Below the pieces are notes generated by a model. That model saw only the letters and a program-made list of their open reading frames with translations, had not been told where the DNA came from and searched no databases. Positions 48,192 through 59,484 of a DNA stretch of 64,000 nt are shown here, piece after piece. The stretch's first letter is position 1; each line of letters opens with the position of its first letter. Made by a program: the position numbers and the translations under genes. This DNA comes from Serilophus lunatus (Eukaryota > Chordata > Aves > Passeriformes > Eurylaimidae). The stretch is from contig VXBA01004175.1 in NCBI GenBank assembly GCA_013399895.1, forward strand, positions 184,995 through 248,994, given 5' to 3'.

Positions 48192-49293
48192 TGTATTGGT
48201 TTTTCTGTGGCCAGGTTTTGGTGGCAGTGGGGGGGGCTGAGGGAGAGGCTTCTTCGAGAAGCTACTGGAAGTTTCCCCATGCCCAGGCAGGGCCCGCTGC
48301 TGGCCAAGGCCAGGCCAATCAGTAGTTGGCAGAACGCCTCTGTGATAACATATTTAAGAAGGAAAAAAAAAAAAAAAAAAAAAAAGTAGTTGGAAATGAA
48401 GATGGCTGCCAGAGAGGAGCAGGGTGAGACCCTGTGAGCAACAACGCAGACACCAAGGTCAGTGGAGAAGGAGGGGGAGGAGATGCTCCTGGCGCCGGAG
48501 CTGAGATCCAGCTGCAGCCCATGGTGCAGACCATGGTGAAGCAGCTGTCCCCCTGCAGCCCATGGAGGACCACAGGAGTGCAGAGATCCACCTGTAGCCC
48601 GTGGAGGAGCCACGCCGGAGCAGGTGGATGCTGGGGAAGGCTGTAGCCCGTGGGAGACCCAAAGTGGAGCTGGGTCCTGGCAGGGGACTGTAGCCTGTGG
48701 GGAGAGGAGCCCACTTGGAGTAGGATTCTCCTGTTAGGATGCGTGGCTCGTGGGGCCCACGCTGGAGCAGCCTGTGCCTGAGGGACTGCACCCTGTGGAA
48801 TGTCAGCCATGTGGCAGCTGTGGGTGAAGGGCTGCTGCCCATGGGATGGACTCTCGCCGGAGCAGTTTGTGAGAGGAACTGTATCCTGTGAGGGATGGAC
48901 CCCATGGAATGTGGCTGGAAGGACTCCTCTCCCCAAGCAGCGGCTGAGAACAGCAGCTGACCACAGCAACACCTCCCCCCCCCACCTCGCCTTTTTCCCT
49001 TGACCGCTGCGGGAGAATAGGTTGGATGTAAGAAGGAGGGGGACTGGGGGGTAAAAGGGGTCTTTTAGTGTCTCACTCTTAGCTCTGATCTTGTTAGTAA
49101 TAAATTTGATTATTATTCCCACATGGAGTCTTGTTTTGCCTGTGACGGTGATTAAGAAAGAATCTGTTATAGTCCTTATCATGAATAACGAAACCTCTCG
49201 TTATATTCTCTCTCTCCTCTATAGTTGGGCAAGGGGGAGTGAGAAGGTGGCTGTAGTGGGCCCCTGGCACCCAGCCTGGGTTGAACCACTACA
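48192..49293 (+). mobile_element. Solo LTR, family C, with internal GC-rich repeats
   Basis: It begins TGTATTGGTTTTTCTG, ends GGTTGAACCACTACA and is bounded by CATAC at 48187-48191 and 49294-49298. The 1102 bp contain a TATA-like ATATTTAAG near 48350, a run of about 24 A (48362-48385), a long block of imperfect repeats centred on GCAGCCCATGG or GTAGCCCGTGG (about 48500-48910), and AATAAA at 49099-49104. This repeated block is characteristic of some passerine LTRs. The 287-codon minus-strand frame across it (49182-48319) is a by-product of the repeats. Confidence 0.9.
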
Positions 49294-49298
49294 CATAC

Positions 49299-50289
49299 AT
49301 TAGGAAGAACACTGATTACTGAAGCTAGATTTGAAAGAATTAATTCATTTAATGCTATAAGTTTTAACATTTCTTCTAGGAATATTGGAAAGAGATTTTC
49401 ATCTGGCCTACTTTGGGTCTGTTTGTGATATTTTCTCAGTACTTAATACAATTAGTAAGTTTCTGCTGAGAACACAACAAAAATGTAATGATCTTGCTAG
49501 TTACATATAGTGGAGTTCATTTCTGCAGGGTAGGAGATCTTTTAAATGTAAGTCAGAAAAAAAAGAAATTAGAAAGGTTATATTTATTGCTTATTTTAAT
49601 CTTGACTCTTTTGTTTTGTTTTGTTTTTACATTTTGATTTTAAAACCCAAGTTGCTGCTGAATTCTAGTAAAAGATGAACTTATAAAAAAAAAACAGATA
49701 GTGTACAGATAGGTTACCAAATAAACCTCTAATTGCTATATGTTTCAAATGTACTCCCTTTATACCTCCTTTTCCCTGATCTCATTTCACAAGACAAGCT
49801 TTTACAGAATGATCAGCATTTTGGGGGTCATAACTAGTATTTATTGGATAAAATCTACTACATTCCAAAAAACAATGTTTAAGTTTTCAACACTTGAAGA
49901 ATAGCATTCCTGAAAAGTAATGCTTCCTGTTCTCATAAAACATACTACATTGCAAGAAGATAAAGTATTTGTGCTTGCTGTTGGAGTTACCTTGCGAGGT
50001 AAGACTTTGTTGAAAAGCACAACTGTATTTTAGTTAATGGATTCTTTAAGAAAATTACTACTGTTGGCAATTATGTGTCTATATTTATGTAGATATTTAT
50101 ACAATTTTGACCTTCACAGATTAGATTAGTAGTAATTTTTTTGTTTTATTTCTCTTGCAAATGAAAATGTGTTACTATTTAATTTCCAAAGTATCTAAAA
50201 TAATTATTCTTAGATTTATTTCTCTATTAATACAAGTTTCATACTTTCTGCATTTTGGAGAATCCTCACTAAAAAGAGATGGGCAGATT
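49299..50289. other. AT-rich sequence without recognised features
   Basis: AT-rich with a TTTTG tract near 49610-49626. Nothing else is recognised. Confidence 0.45.
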
Positions 50290-51056
50290 CCAACGGGATA
50301 AGATTCAGTAAGTGCCAAGTGTCATCAGGTCTTACACTTTGGTCGCAATAACCCCATGCAGAACTGGGATCGGAGTGGATGGAGAGTGGGCAGACAGAGA
50401 GAGATTTGGGAGTGCTGGTGGATGGGATGCTAGCAGCATGCCCAGGTGGCCAAGTAGGCCAATGACATCCTGGCCTGCATCAGGAATGATGTGACAAGCA
50501 GGACTAGGGAAGTTATCCTTCCCCTGTACTCGGCACTGGTTAGGCCACACCTTGAGTGCTGTGTCCAGTTCTGGGCCCCTCAGTATAAGAAAGATGTTGA
50601 GTTATTGGAACATATTCAGAGAAGAGCAGCAAGGATGGTGAAGGGGCTGGAACACAAGCCCTCTGAGAGCGGTTGAGGGAGCTGGGGTTGTTCAGCCTGG
50701 AGAAGAGGAGACTCAGGGGTGACCTTATTGGTGTCTATAACTACCTGAAAGAAAGTTGTAGTCAGGTGGGGGTCAGTCTCTTCTCTCAGGTAACTGGCGA
50801 CAAAACAAGAGGGCACAGTCTCAAGCTCCATCAGGGGAGGCTTAGACTTCATATTAGGAAGAAATTCTTCACTGAAAGGGTGATCCGTCATTTGATTGGG
50901 CTGCCCAGGGAGGTGGTGGAGTCACCGACCCTAGAGGTGTTCAAGAGTAGGCTGGATGAGGCATTTGATGCCATAATTTAATGATGGGTTGTTAGATTAT
51001 GGGTTGGACTTGATGATCTTTAAGGTCTCTTCCATCCTTGCTGATACTGTGATATT
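50290..51056 (+). mobile_element. CR1 LINE 3' end with ORF2 C-terminus
   Basis: A 5'-truncated CR1 copy of about 770 bp in sense orientation. It covers the last part of ORF2 and the 3' UTR, ending with GGGTTGGACTTGATGATCTT, TTCCATCC and a short GATACTGTGATA tail in place of the usual 8-base repeats. CR1 elements terminate in short direct repeats and lack poly(A), and insertions have no consistent target duplication, in line with what is seen here. Confidence 0.95.
50460..50984 (+). pseudogene. CR1 ORF2 C-terminal fragment, frameshifted
   Basis: This is the C-terminal part of the CR1 reverse transcriptase/endonuclease polyprotein, downstream of the RT catalytic core. One frame (to 50676) encodes TREVILPLYSALVRPHLECC and QFWAPQYKKDVELLEHIQRR; the next (50673-50981) encodes RELGLFSLEKRRLRGDLIG and FFTERVIRHLIGLPREVVES, ending at a natural-looking stop. 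A single frameshift near 50665-50676 (after GLEHKPSES) separates them. Further upstream (50300-50460) stops accumulate. The fragment lacks the endonuclease and the RT palm, so it encodes no active enzyme. Confidence 0.92.
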
Positions 51057-54000
51057 TTGCTAAATTCAAGTATTTCAAATTGCCTGAAAAACTTGTCCTT
51101 CTGCTATTGCTCCTGCTCAGAATTTTTCAATGGGTCTACTACTATTAAACCATGTAATTGACTACAAAAGCTTTGTTTGGTTTTTCTGGGAGACACTTTC
51201 TCCATAACCAAGGTCTTAGTAGTATTTTTTTTCTCTTTGTTCATACTCTAAAATTCATTTAGAAAGAAGAATGTGATATTCTTGTTTTGCTGATTCAAAG
51301 CCTTAAGGAAAGACTCATCATCTTTTTTGTTTGTTTCTTAAGCTAAAATTATTATTAATAGTATTTCAGAGTCATTTAAAACTATATAAAACTAATGGAA
51401 ATGAGCTTTAGAGTTCTTAATTACAAGAACCTTGTGAACCTGGCATTATATTAAATGTAATGTCTGTTAATCACTGCTCTCCTTCCTGTGATTAGTTAGC
51501 TAACAACAATAGAGCAATGTGAAAACAACTTGTTCTGTAAAATACTTGGCATTTAGATTTTAACTCACTAGAAAACTAAAATAATTATAACTTAAAAATA
51601 TTCCAACAGAACTTTTTGCAGACATGTATCCTTCAATTAGATAGTATTCCATGTAAAGAACAAGTAAAATCCTAGGCATAGCATTTATTTATATATATTT
51701 CCTCCAATTGTAGTGAACTAAAAATGTGTTGTGCAATATAAACACAGGGTTGACTTCAATGTGAATTAACAGTACTCTGAAAGGTAGGAGGAGGTTATAG
51801 GAAGAGCAGACAAGTATGAAAATAAGATGGAAGAACCGGAGAGATTTAATTTCCTAGCAAATAATTACCTCCAAGCTGTGTAAAATTGCTTAAACAAATA
51901 CTTTATCAAAATCACACCAAGAAAGAAAATAGCAGATTTATCATTCCAGCACAAGTGTCAGAAACAGAAGTCCATATATTTGCAAAGGCCAATAGCCTCC
52001 ACAGAAAGAGATCTCTGTTTGGCCTTACTCTCATGAGTACCAACTGCAGTTAGCATATATTTTTCCCAACTTGTCTCCTTTTTGAACCAAAATGCATTAA
52101 AGAAATACATAAAATAAAGGTTGAGACTTGCTTATGATCCCACTGTATAGAAATGCCTCCTTTTTTGGAGATGGATTATGATTTTGTGGTTCTGAGAAGG
52201 AAAAATATTCACTCTAGTCCATTGTTTACAATGCTGGTTATACAGCAATGCATGTGGAAAAAACTATGTTTTTCTTCTTCATAGCAAAAATTGCTCTCAT
52301 CACAGAATAATGTTATAACATATGTTATAAGATGATTGCTGCATGACAGACAACAAAAAAATATGCTGAGAGATGGTTTGCAGACTCTGAGTCCCAGCAC
52401 TGAATGGTGATTAAGTATTACCAAGATTTTAACAATGGCATAACTTCGTCCAGAAGAGCAAATTAACTTAAAATTGGTCAGGTTTAGGATGAGTTATAGA
52501 AATTTGAGCCTGAATTACATTTGACTACAGGAGATAAACACATTGTTTAATCACCATATTTCTCAGGTTTTTCAACAGATAATAAACCTTTATGTTGGGA
52601 GGAAGTTGCTAACATCCCTGATTGTACAGGTCACCATTTGCTGCCAACTGGAGAAATGTCTCACCACAAAAGATAACTCATAAGAAGTGTCTCACAATAT
52701 TTGTTGTAGCTCAAAAAAGCTGTATAAGACATCAGTACACTTTAATTTTTTCTTTTCTTTTTTTTTTTTTTTNAATGAGAAAAGACTTGATGCAATATCT
52801 AAGCTAGAAATGTTGTGTTTTAGTTTTTTAATATAAGGCACTTTGTTAGAACAGCGGTGAACCACGTTTATGTTTTGTTTCAGTTTTTCTGTTAGTTCCC
52901 TCCTTTCACATTTCCTGACCTTAACATTACTTATATTTTTTGTTCAGTAAAAACAGATCTCCGCTAAGAGGAAAAGAATGAAATATAGGAAATGAGAGAA
53001 ATTTTGAATTTCAAGTCTATGCATGTTTGAGGTAATATAGAGATAATTGGGACACAAGTCATCAGTGTTCAGTTGCTTAGCACTGCAGCTGTTTTCTTAT
53101 TTCTATCCTAGTGAAATACTGTCTCTCATCTTGCTGCAATGCTGTAGGTGGTTCCAAAATCCTTGAGAAATCAAACATTCTTCAGTTTAATTAGCCACTG
53201 ATAGGAGACTAAGCTGACTGTCTTTGCTTTTCATTTAGAGGCTCTTGATTTTTTGTGATTGTATGTCCATGAGAGCTTGGGGTATTATTAAGTATAATTG
53301 TTCAGCTCCTAAATGCTTGCTTGCATTGGCAACACTTTTTGTTCCTTGTTTTCAGCATAGTGTTTTCACTTTTCTTTCTTTCTCCACCCCCAGTTATGCT
53401 TAGTATTCATGAGAATGAAATCTGCATTGAGAGTAGAATAATGAGCATGTATCAAATACAATTGAAACAATTTCATCACATTCTGTTATAAATCAAAAAA
53501 ACCCCCAATGTATGTGTTTCATGGTAAAGATAATTAAAGTGTGGTTATGTAATTTAGTGGAAGTGTTGAAAAATACTTTTGGTGAAGGTTATAGATAAAT
53601 CATATCTTTAAATAGTCCTAGTTGGGATGCATTGGGAAGAACACGTAGGGTATGATCCTTAAGAGAAGCACATAGAAAATTACTGCTAAAAGACAAAACA
53701 ATAAATCCTCTCTCCCTGAAACTTACAAAGTGTGATTCCTCTAGATGAATCTCTTATCAGCAAGGGTATCATACTGCAGTAGAGAAAACTTTTTAAATGT
53801 ATGTAGAGTGATTCATTCAGTATAAATTTCAAACAGTACTTTTCAGATAAATAATTTAGTAAACTAAAAAATAAACACCACTTATAATTTAGGAACAAAA
53901 CAAAAAGCTTTATCCTAACACTTTGTATACGATAAAATAGTTTGATTTTATTTGTTGTCAGTGACATTATGTAAGTAAATAAATAAATAAATCAGTCAAA

Positions 54001-55847
54001 ATGAGGCATTATTTGATCTTAAACACATTTTGGGATGGGGTCATTTAGACTATAATTCTTCCTGATCACCTAACTGAAAAGTTTTCTACTCTGAGATGAT
54101 GACAGTGGAAAAATTGCCCAGCTTTAAAAGGAAATGTGTTTGAAAATTACTGGCATAAAAATGAAATTAAATTCTCCTATGTAAACCTTACAAGCTGCTT
54201 GGATTATATATCCACTACCTTAGAAAACACAAGCATTTTCACATGTGTCTTTACATATGTGCACATTGCAGACTTATCTTTGTAAAAATGTATGAATTAC
54301 AGCTCAATATCTTTTCTACTCCATGTAGAGTTAAGAACGATGTCCACATGAAAAATAAACATAAAAAATTATTTTCACAAGATGAAATTTATGCATTTTA
54401 CTAAAGTCAGAGGAAACCTAAAGAAGTTAAACCACTCCAGATGGAATATTGTTAACAAAGCTTGAAGTAGAATAGTTAGGATTTTTTTGGCTGTTAATTT
54501 TGGTTTTGTACCTAAGAGTCGTAGCTGATGTTATGTCACAGATAAGTTTTTTGTTTGTTCATTTAATTTTCTTTTTATAAACCATTCTGCAATAATATTT
54601 TAAAAATTATACTCTGTTCTTTATATATTGATGGTGGTACAGTGTTTCAAATTTTAACCTTACTTTTTAATATTGTTCTGTCATCTCTGAATGCTGGTGC
54701 TAGGTTTGGGTTTTTTTCCTCAATCAAGGAAGTTCTGGAAAAGTCCTTCTTACAAATCCTTCTTTGTATGAAGATTCATGTCAAGCCAAATTTGGACACA
54801 ATTGAAATCAATACCTATAATCTTACTTTCCTAATTTAAATGCATAATAAATATTAAGAGAAATATTTTATTTTCCTCCATGATTAGAAATCTAGACAGC
54901 AAAATACTAGTTTTGCTGAAACATGCATTTTCTTAACTAGATAGAGAAATTGCCAGACAAGATATGATACTAAAGAGAAATTCTTTGTGTGAACGAGATT
55001 TTTTTACAGATAGGTTAGATAAAAATAGCTAGAACAAGTTGTAGTTGCTGTTTGTAGTTTGCTTTGGTGGTCCATGTTCTTATCCTGTAGATGCCCAGTT
55101 TCAGCAAATATGTATATAGATTCTGATGTGGTGTAGTAGTGCCTTAGAAAGTTTTGGCTGTCATCAGGGTATGTTATAGTACTAAAATAAAAACAATATA
55201 AAATTATTTGCTATGAGAAAGTATACTTTTCAAAGACAAATACATGAAATATTGCTGCTTGTTACTTCCAATATATATTATTTTTGTGTAGCATAAAATT
55301 AAGATTGTACCATATACTTTCAAGCACAACAAGGCAAGAAAGTCTTACTGCTCAAATAAAAAGTACCTTCCAATCCCTTCTTTTGACAGGCAAGGTATTC
55401 TAGTATCAATTGATAAAGTACTTGAATCATTCAGATCATTCTCAACTAAAGTTCAAGTGATTAATCAATAATGTAGTAATAGAATTTTAGATGTAAGCTA
55501 GACCAGTATGGATTTTGTAGCATTAATGTCATTATGTGTTAAAGTGAACATTCACCTTAACCTGTGCATTAAAGCATTTTTCTTTTTAATATATGCTTAG
55601 CCCAGTAAGTCTTGTTACTTATGGAATCTTAGCCATGGGAAGACAAATGCTGTAAAGTAATGAATGATTCGTGAGGGAGGGTTCGTTGATCTCTGCAGCA
55701 TGATTTATAATCCCATTTTGAGCAGTCAGATACAATATCCCTAGGTCCTGAGCAAGGAAGAAATGCAAAGATATTTCAGTTTTAACTCTCTTCATTCTCT
55801 CTTCATTTCTGTAGTTGGTACAGTCTTCTTACAGTCTCATTTACATT
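51057..55847. other. AT-rich gene-free stretch
   Basis: AT-rich with one undetermined base at 52773 next to a T run and an (AAAT)n stretch at about 53975-53990. No gene or transposon is recognised. Confidence 0.45.
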
Positions 55848-55859
55848 TTACTTTGTAGG

Positions 55860-55963
55860 AAATGAAGTACAAAGCAGTGGAACAGATTTTCAATAGCAAC
55901 AAGTTTGCTTACCGAGACTTCCACCAACAGTTGAGAAGTGTCTATGCCATATCTGTTTGCTGA
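55860..55963 (+). other. Possible terminal exon, function unknown
   Basis: A pyrimidine-rich stretch ends CATTTTACTTTGTAG at 55858, a good 3' splice acceptor. The next 104 bases stay open in one frame (EMKYKAVEQIFNSNK, then FAYRDFHQQLRSVYAISVC) until TGA at about 55961-55963. The amino-acid makeup is gene-like, but the stretch is short, no partner exon or polyadenylation signal is visible nearby, and I recognise no family. It could be a real last exon, a long noncoding RNA exon or chance. Confidence 0.2.
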
Positions 55964-58907
55964 ATGGTTTATACTCTTATTTCACAGTTTGCAAATCATA
56001 TTGTTCTATTTTAAGCTATAAAATTGTGTTATTATTCTGAAATTTTAATAATCAATTCTAAACTGCAGGTAGTTACTTGTCTTTTTCGGTGGAGGTCCCT
56101 GCAGTGAATTGACCTTGGCTGACCAGATGCCAACTCAGCTGCTGTTCTCAACAGGACAGGGAGAGAAAATAAAATGGAAAAACTCACAGGCTGATATAAA
56201 AACAGGGATGTCCCTTACCAGCTTGGGTAAAACATACTCAGCTTGGGAAAAAATAATTTCATTTACTAGTAATTAAAATAGAGTAGGATAACGAGACCAT
56301 TGGAGTCAAATGCTCTCACTGGGTTCTTTTAGATATTTCATTTGCAGAGAATATAATGTTTAATATTAAATATACTCATTTGAAAATATATTATACAGGA
56401 TTTCTGCAAAATATACTGAAAATATAAAATACATGTATGTGTGCTAACAGAGTCACAATGTACCCTGTCTCCAAACACTGCTGTGCTTTAAAGGATGAGT
56501 GTTAAATTCAATCAGCATTAGTTCAAGCACCATTTTCCATCGATTGGCAAACACATGTTTGTTGTGAGTGGTTTATGACTAGCTACCTTCTGTAAGATAA
56601 CGCAATTTCTGTTTATGTACTCAGTTGATTCAGGATCTCTAAAAAGTTGCAGTAACTTCAGTGGTGAGGTATCAGATATGTGATGGTGTATTTGCATCTC
56701 CACTAGAGTCAAAAATCTGTGAAGTTTCTGTACTAAGTGTGTATGTAATTTTTTGCTTTCAATAACCATAATTTTCTCCAGGCATCTATGGAGATTAAAT
56801 ATCAAAACACATATTTAGTCATAGGTAAGTAAAATTATTCTCATATTCTTTCATTTTTCCAATATGTCATGTTTATGTAGTGGTATGAATTTTATGTTCA
56901 ACAATGTTGTTGAATGTTCTCAGGGTAATAATGTAAAGCATGTTGATGAAAAGCTTGTCTAGATAGCCTTCATTTGTTTACAAACATCAATTTATCTCTT
57001 TGAATGGATGACTTCCATTACGGCTGTAGAAAACAGATTCTTTCACATAACACACTGAAACTTGAAATAATGAAGCATCCAAGTATATGATTTGTTATTA
57101 TTGTTGATTTTGAGGTTAATATTTTCCACTTGGATGTGTAAGATTATGGTAAATACAAAATGTATAATTTAGAAACTTCTTTTTTGAAGATTCTTAATAT
57201 TCTTTATACATTTAATGGAGAAAAAGGAAAAACCAGTAAACCCCTCTCAGACTTGCACAATTGTTATATCTCGTATGACTGAAGGATATGGTGTCAACAT
57301 ACAAAGCATTTAGGTGATATGGGGGTTTGTTTTTTTTGGTTTTGGGCTTTTTTTTTTTTTTTTAATTGACTGCAAAAATAAGGCAGTTTGCATAAATAGA
57401 ATGGGGGTCCCCTAAGTTTAAAAGTCATAGAGCAAGGTTTACTTTGGAGACTAACTTATATTAGTATAATACAAATCTGACATGTATATTGTTTTTCTGA
57501 TTTCTTTTTAATAGTTGGTTCTATTTTTTAAATGAAGCTACCTTTAGCTTACTGTTAATAAATAACTACAATATAAACTGAAGATCTGACAATAGTAAAT
57601 ACATCAGCAAAGGGAACTGCTAATAGTCTCTGTCTCACAGAAGTCAAATTAATTCCCTGAGCCTAAGTCTGATCCTTGTATTGAGTAGTGTAATCAGAAT
57701 TATTTTGATAACTTGAGCTTCCACTATGAATCATTGCCTAAGTGAAATTCTAGTCACTAATCACCGAACCATTCACTGTGCAGGTCACATATGGCTTTGC
57801 TAGCAATTACATTTATTTTAAATTGAGAGAATTACTTGGAAATACTGTTCACTGAAGATTCAAACAGACCAGAGCAATTAAGCATGAGGTGCCAAAGGCC
57901 TTCTATGGTGGCTGGTACTTTCACTATAAATGTTCATTTACCTGTTCCCGATGTCTGCACACCCCTCATTGATTCCTAATATGCATTCACAATTCATCAT
58001 TAGTATCAGTATGAGCATTAATGATTATTCAAAACAAAACAAAACACACACACAAAACAACAACAACAACACAAGGGTCTAAATTCATTAAGCTTTGTTC
58101 TGAGGGAAAAACATGGAGGGTGTTCTGGAGTTGTTTATTCCAGGCACTCTTGTAGTAGAGATCCCATGTGATTTCATCGTATTTCCATCTGATGGAGTCT
58201 CTAAGGAGGGTCATATAGCTACAGCATCTGCCTTTATTAATTGTGACTGCTGCAGTATAAGACAACTTTAATTACTCTAAGTTATTGCTTCTCAAAATTA
58301 ACTGAATCAGTCCCGATATATTTATAAACAGACATTGATTGGTTGTCCCTTGTTGTACCCCCATTAAACTAGCTACTTTTTAAAACCACAGAAAATATGA
58401 AGGCAGTCTGAACTTATTGGAGTCAGAAGTAATGCCTTAGGTTTTTTTCTTTATATTTTTGGGGATTTTAGTTTAAGCTGTATAGATTGAATTATGGTCT
58501 TTATTGTGAAGCCTGTCCCTGAGTGTTTAAATTCTTTCCTAGAGGTAAGGAGGTAGCAAGATGAAACACAGGCCTAGGACTCCTGGACCTGCTTCGAAAG
58601 GGAGGGCAAAGGGAATGAGAGGGACACTCATTGGTTACTTTAGGGACATAGGTTCGGTTATAAATGTAAGGATGTAAGGATGTTGTACTCTTTGTATCAC
58701 TAGATTTCACAAAAAAAAGCTGCTCTTTTCCTTTCAGTTCTATTTATCTGTTTTGTAGTTTTTATTCTTTATTCTGCTTCCAGGAAATAGAAGGAGGTAA
58801 CAATAGAATATTTAAACAATTAATTTTATCAATAACTAATCAAGCTAATACAGCTCCCACTGTAACCGTTGTGAAATTACCAGTTTAAATATTGATTCTC
58901 AGCCTTT
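55964..58907. other. AT-rich sequence without recognised genes
   Basis: It includes a 95-codon minus-strand frame (56805-56518) without recognisable domain, a T run near 57325-57363, and a mixed (AAAAC)n/(CA)n/(CAA)n tract at 58030-58072. No transposon is recognised. Confidence 0.4.
58030..58072 (+). repeat. Compound A/C microsatellite
   Basis: AAAAC units, then CA units, then CAA units, about 43 bp in total. Confidence 0.85.
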
Positions 58908-58912
58908 GTATG

Positions 58913-59479
58913 TGTATTGGTTTTGACTAGTGTAGTGTTGACTTTCTTCTCTGTGGCTAGTATGGGGCTGTGTTTTGGATTTAGGCTGAACACAAGGATG
59001 ATAAAACAAAGATGTTTTTCTTATTGCTGAGCCGGGCTTACACAGAGCCAAGGCCTCCTTTTCTTTTTGTTTTGCCATGCTGGCAAAGAAGTTGGGGTTG
59101 CATGGGAGATTGGGAGGAGACACAGCTGGGGCAGATGACCCCAAAAGGGATATTCCAGACATCATACTCAGTCTATAAAGTGGGAGGAAGAAGGAAGAGT
59201 TGGATATTTGGAGAGATGCCATTTGTCTTCCCAAGTATATATTACATGTCATGGGGCCCTGCTGTCCTGGAGATGGCTGAACATCTGCCTGCCCATGGAA
59301 ACTGTGAATGAATTCTTTGTTTTGCTTTGTTTGTGGACACAGTTTTTTCTTTCCTTATTTAACTGTCTTTATCTCAACATATGAGTTTTCTAGCTTGTAC
59401 CATTCCAATTCTTTCCCTAATCCTGCTGGTGGGAGAATGAATGAGTGGCTGGATTCATGGCTGAGGTTAAACCATGACA
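58913..59479 (+). mobile_element. Solo LTR, family D, copy 2
   Basis: It runs TGTATTGGTTTTGAC to AAACCATGACA, 567 bp. GTATG (58908-58912) and GCATG (59480-59484) flank it, a 4 of 5 match consistent with an ageing 5-bp duplication. It has a TATA-like CTATAAAG near 59173, GTCTTCCCAAGTATATATTAC downstream, and a TTATTTAACTGTCT segment where the sister copy at 28290 has ATTAAA. The clear AATAAA signal is lacking. Open frames within it (99, 117 and 94 codons) are incidental. Confidence 0.85.
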
Positions 59480-59484
59480 GCATG

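Noticed and set aside
48319..49182. 287-codon minus-strand open frame, the longest in the window
   Set aside because: It lies wholly inside the family C solo LTR and is produced by its GC-rich internal repeats; no domain is visible.
56518..56805. 95-codon minus-strand frame with plausible amino-acid mix
   Set aside because: No recognisable family, splice sites or neighbouring frame; length is within chance expectation for 64 kb.
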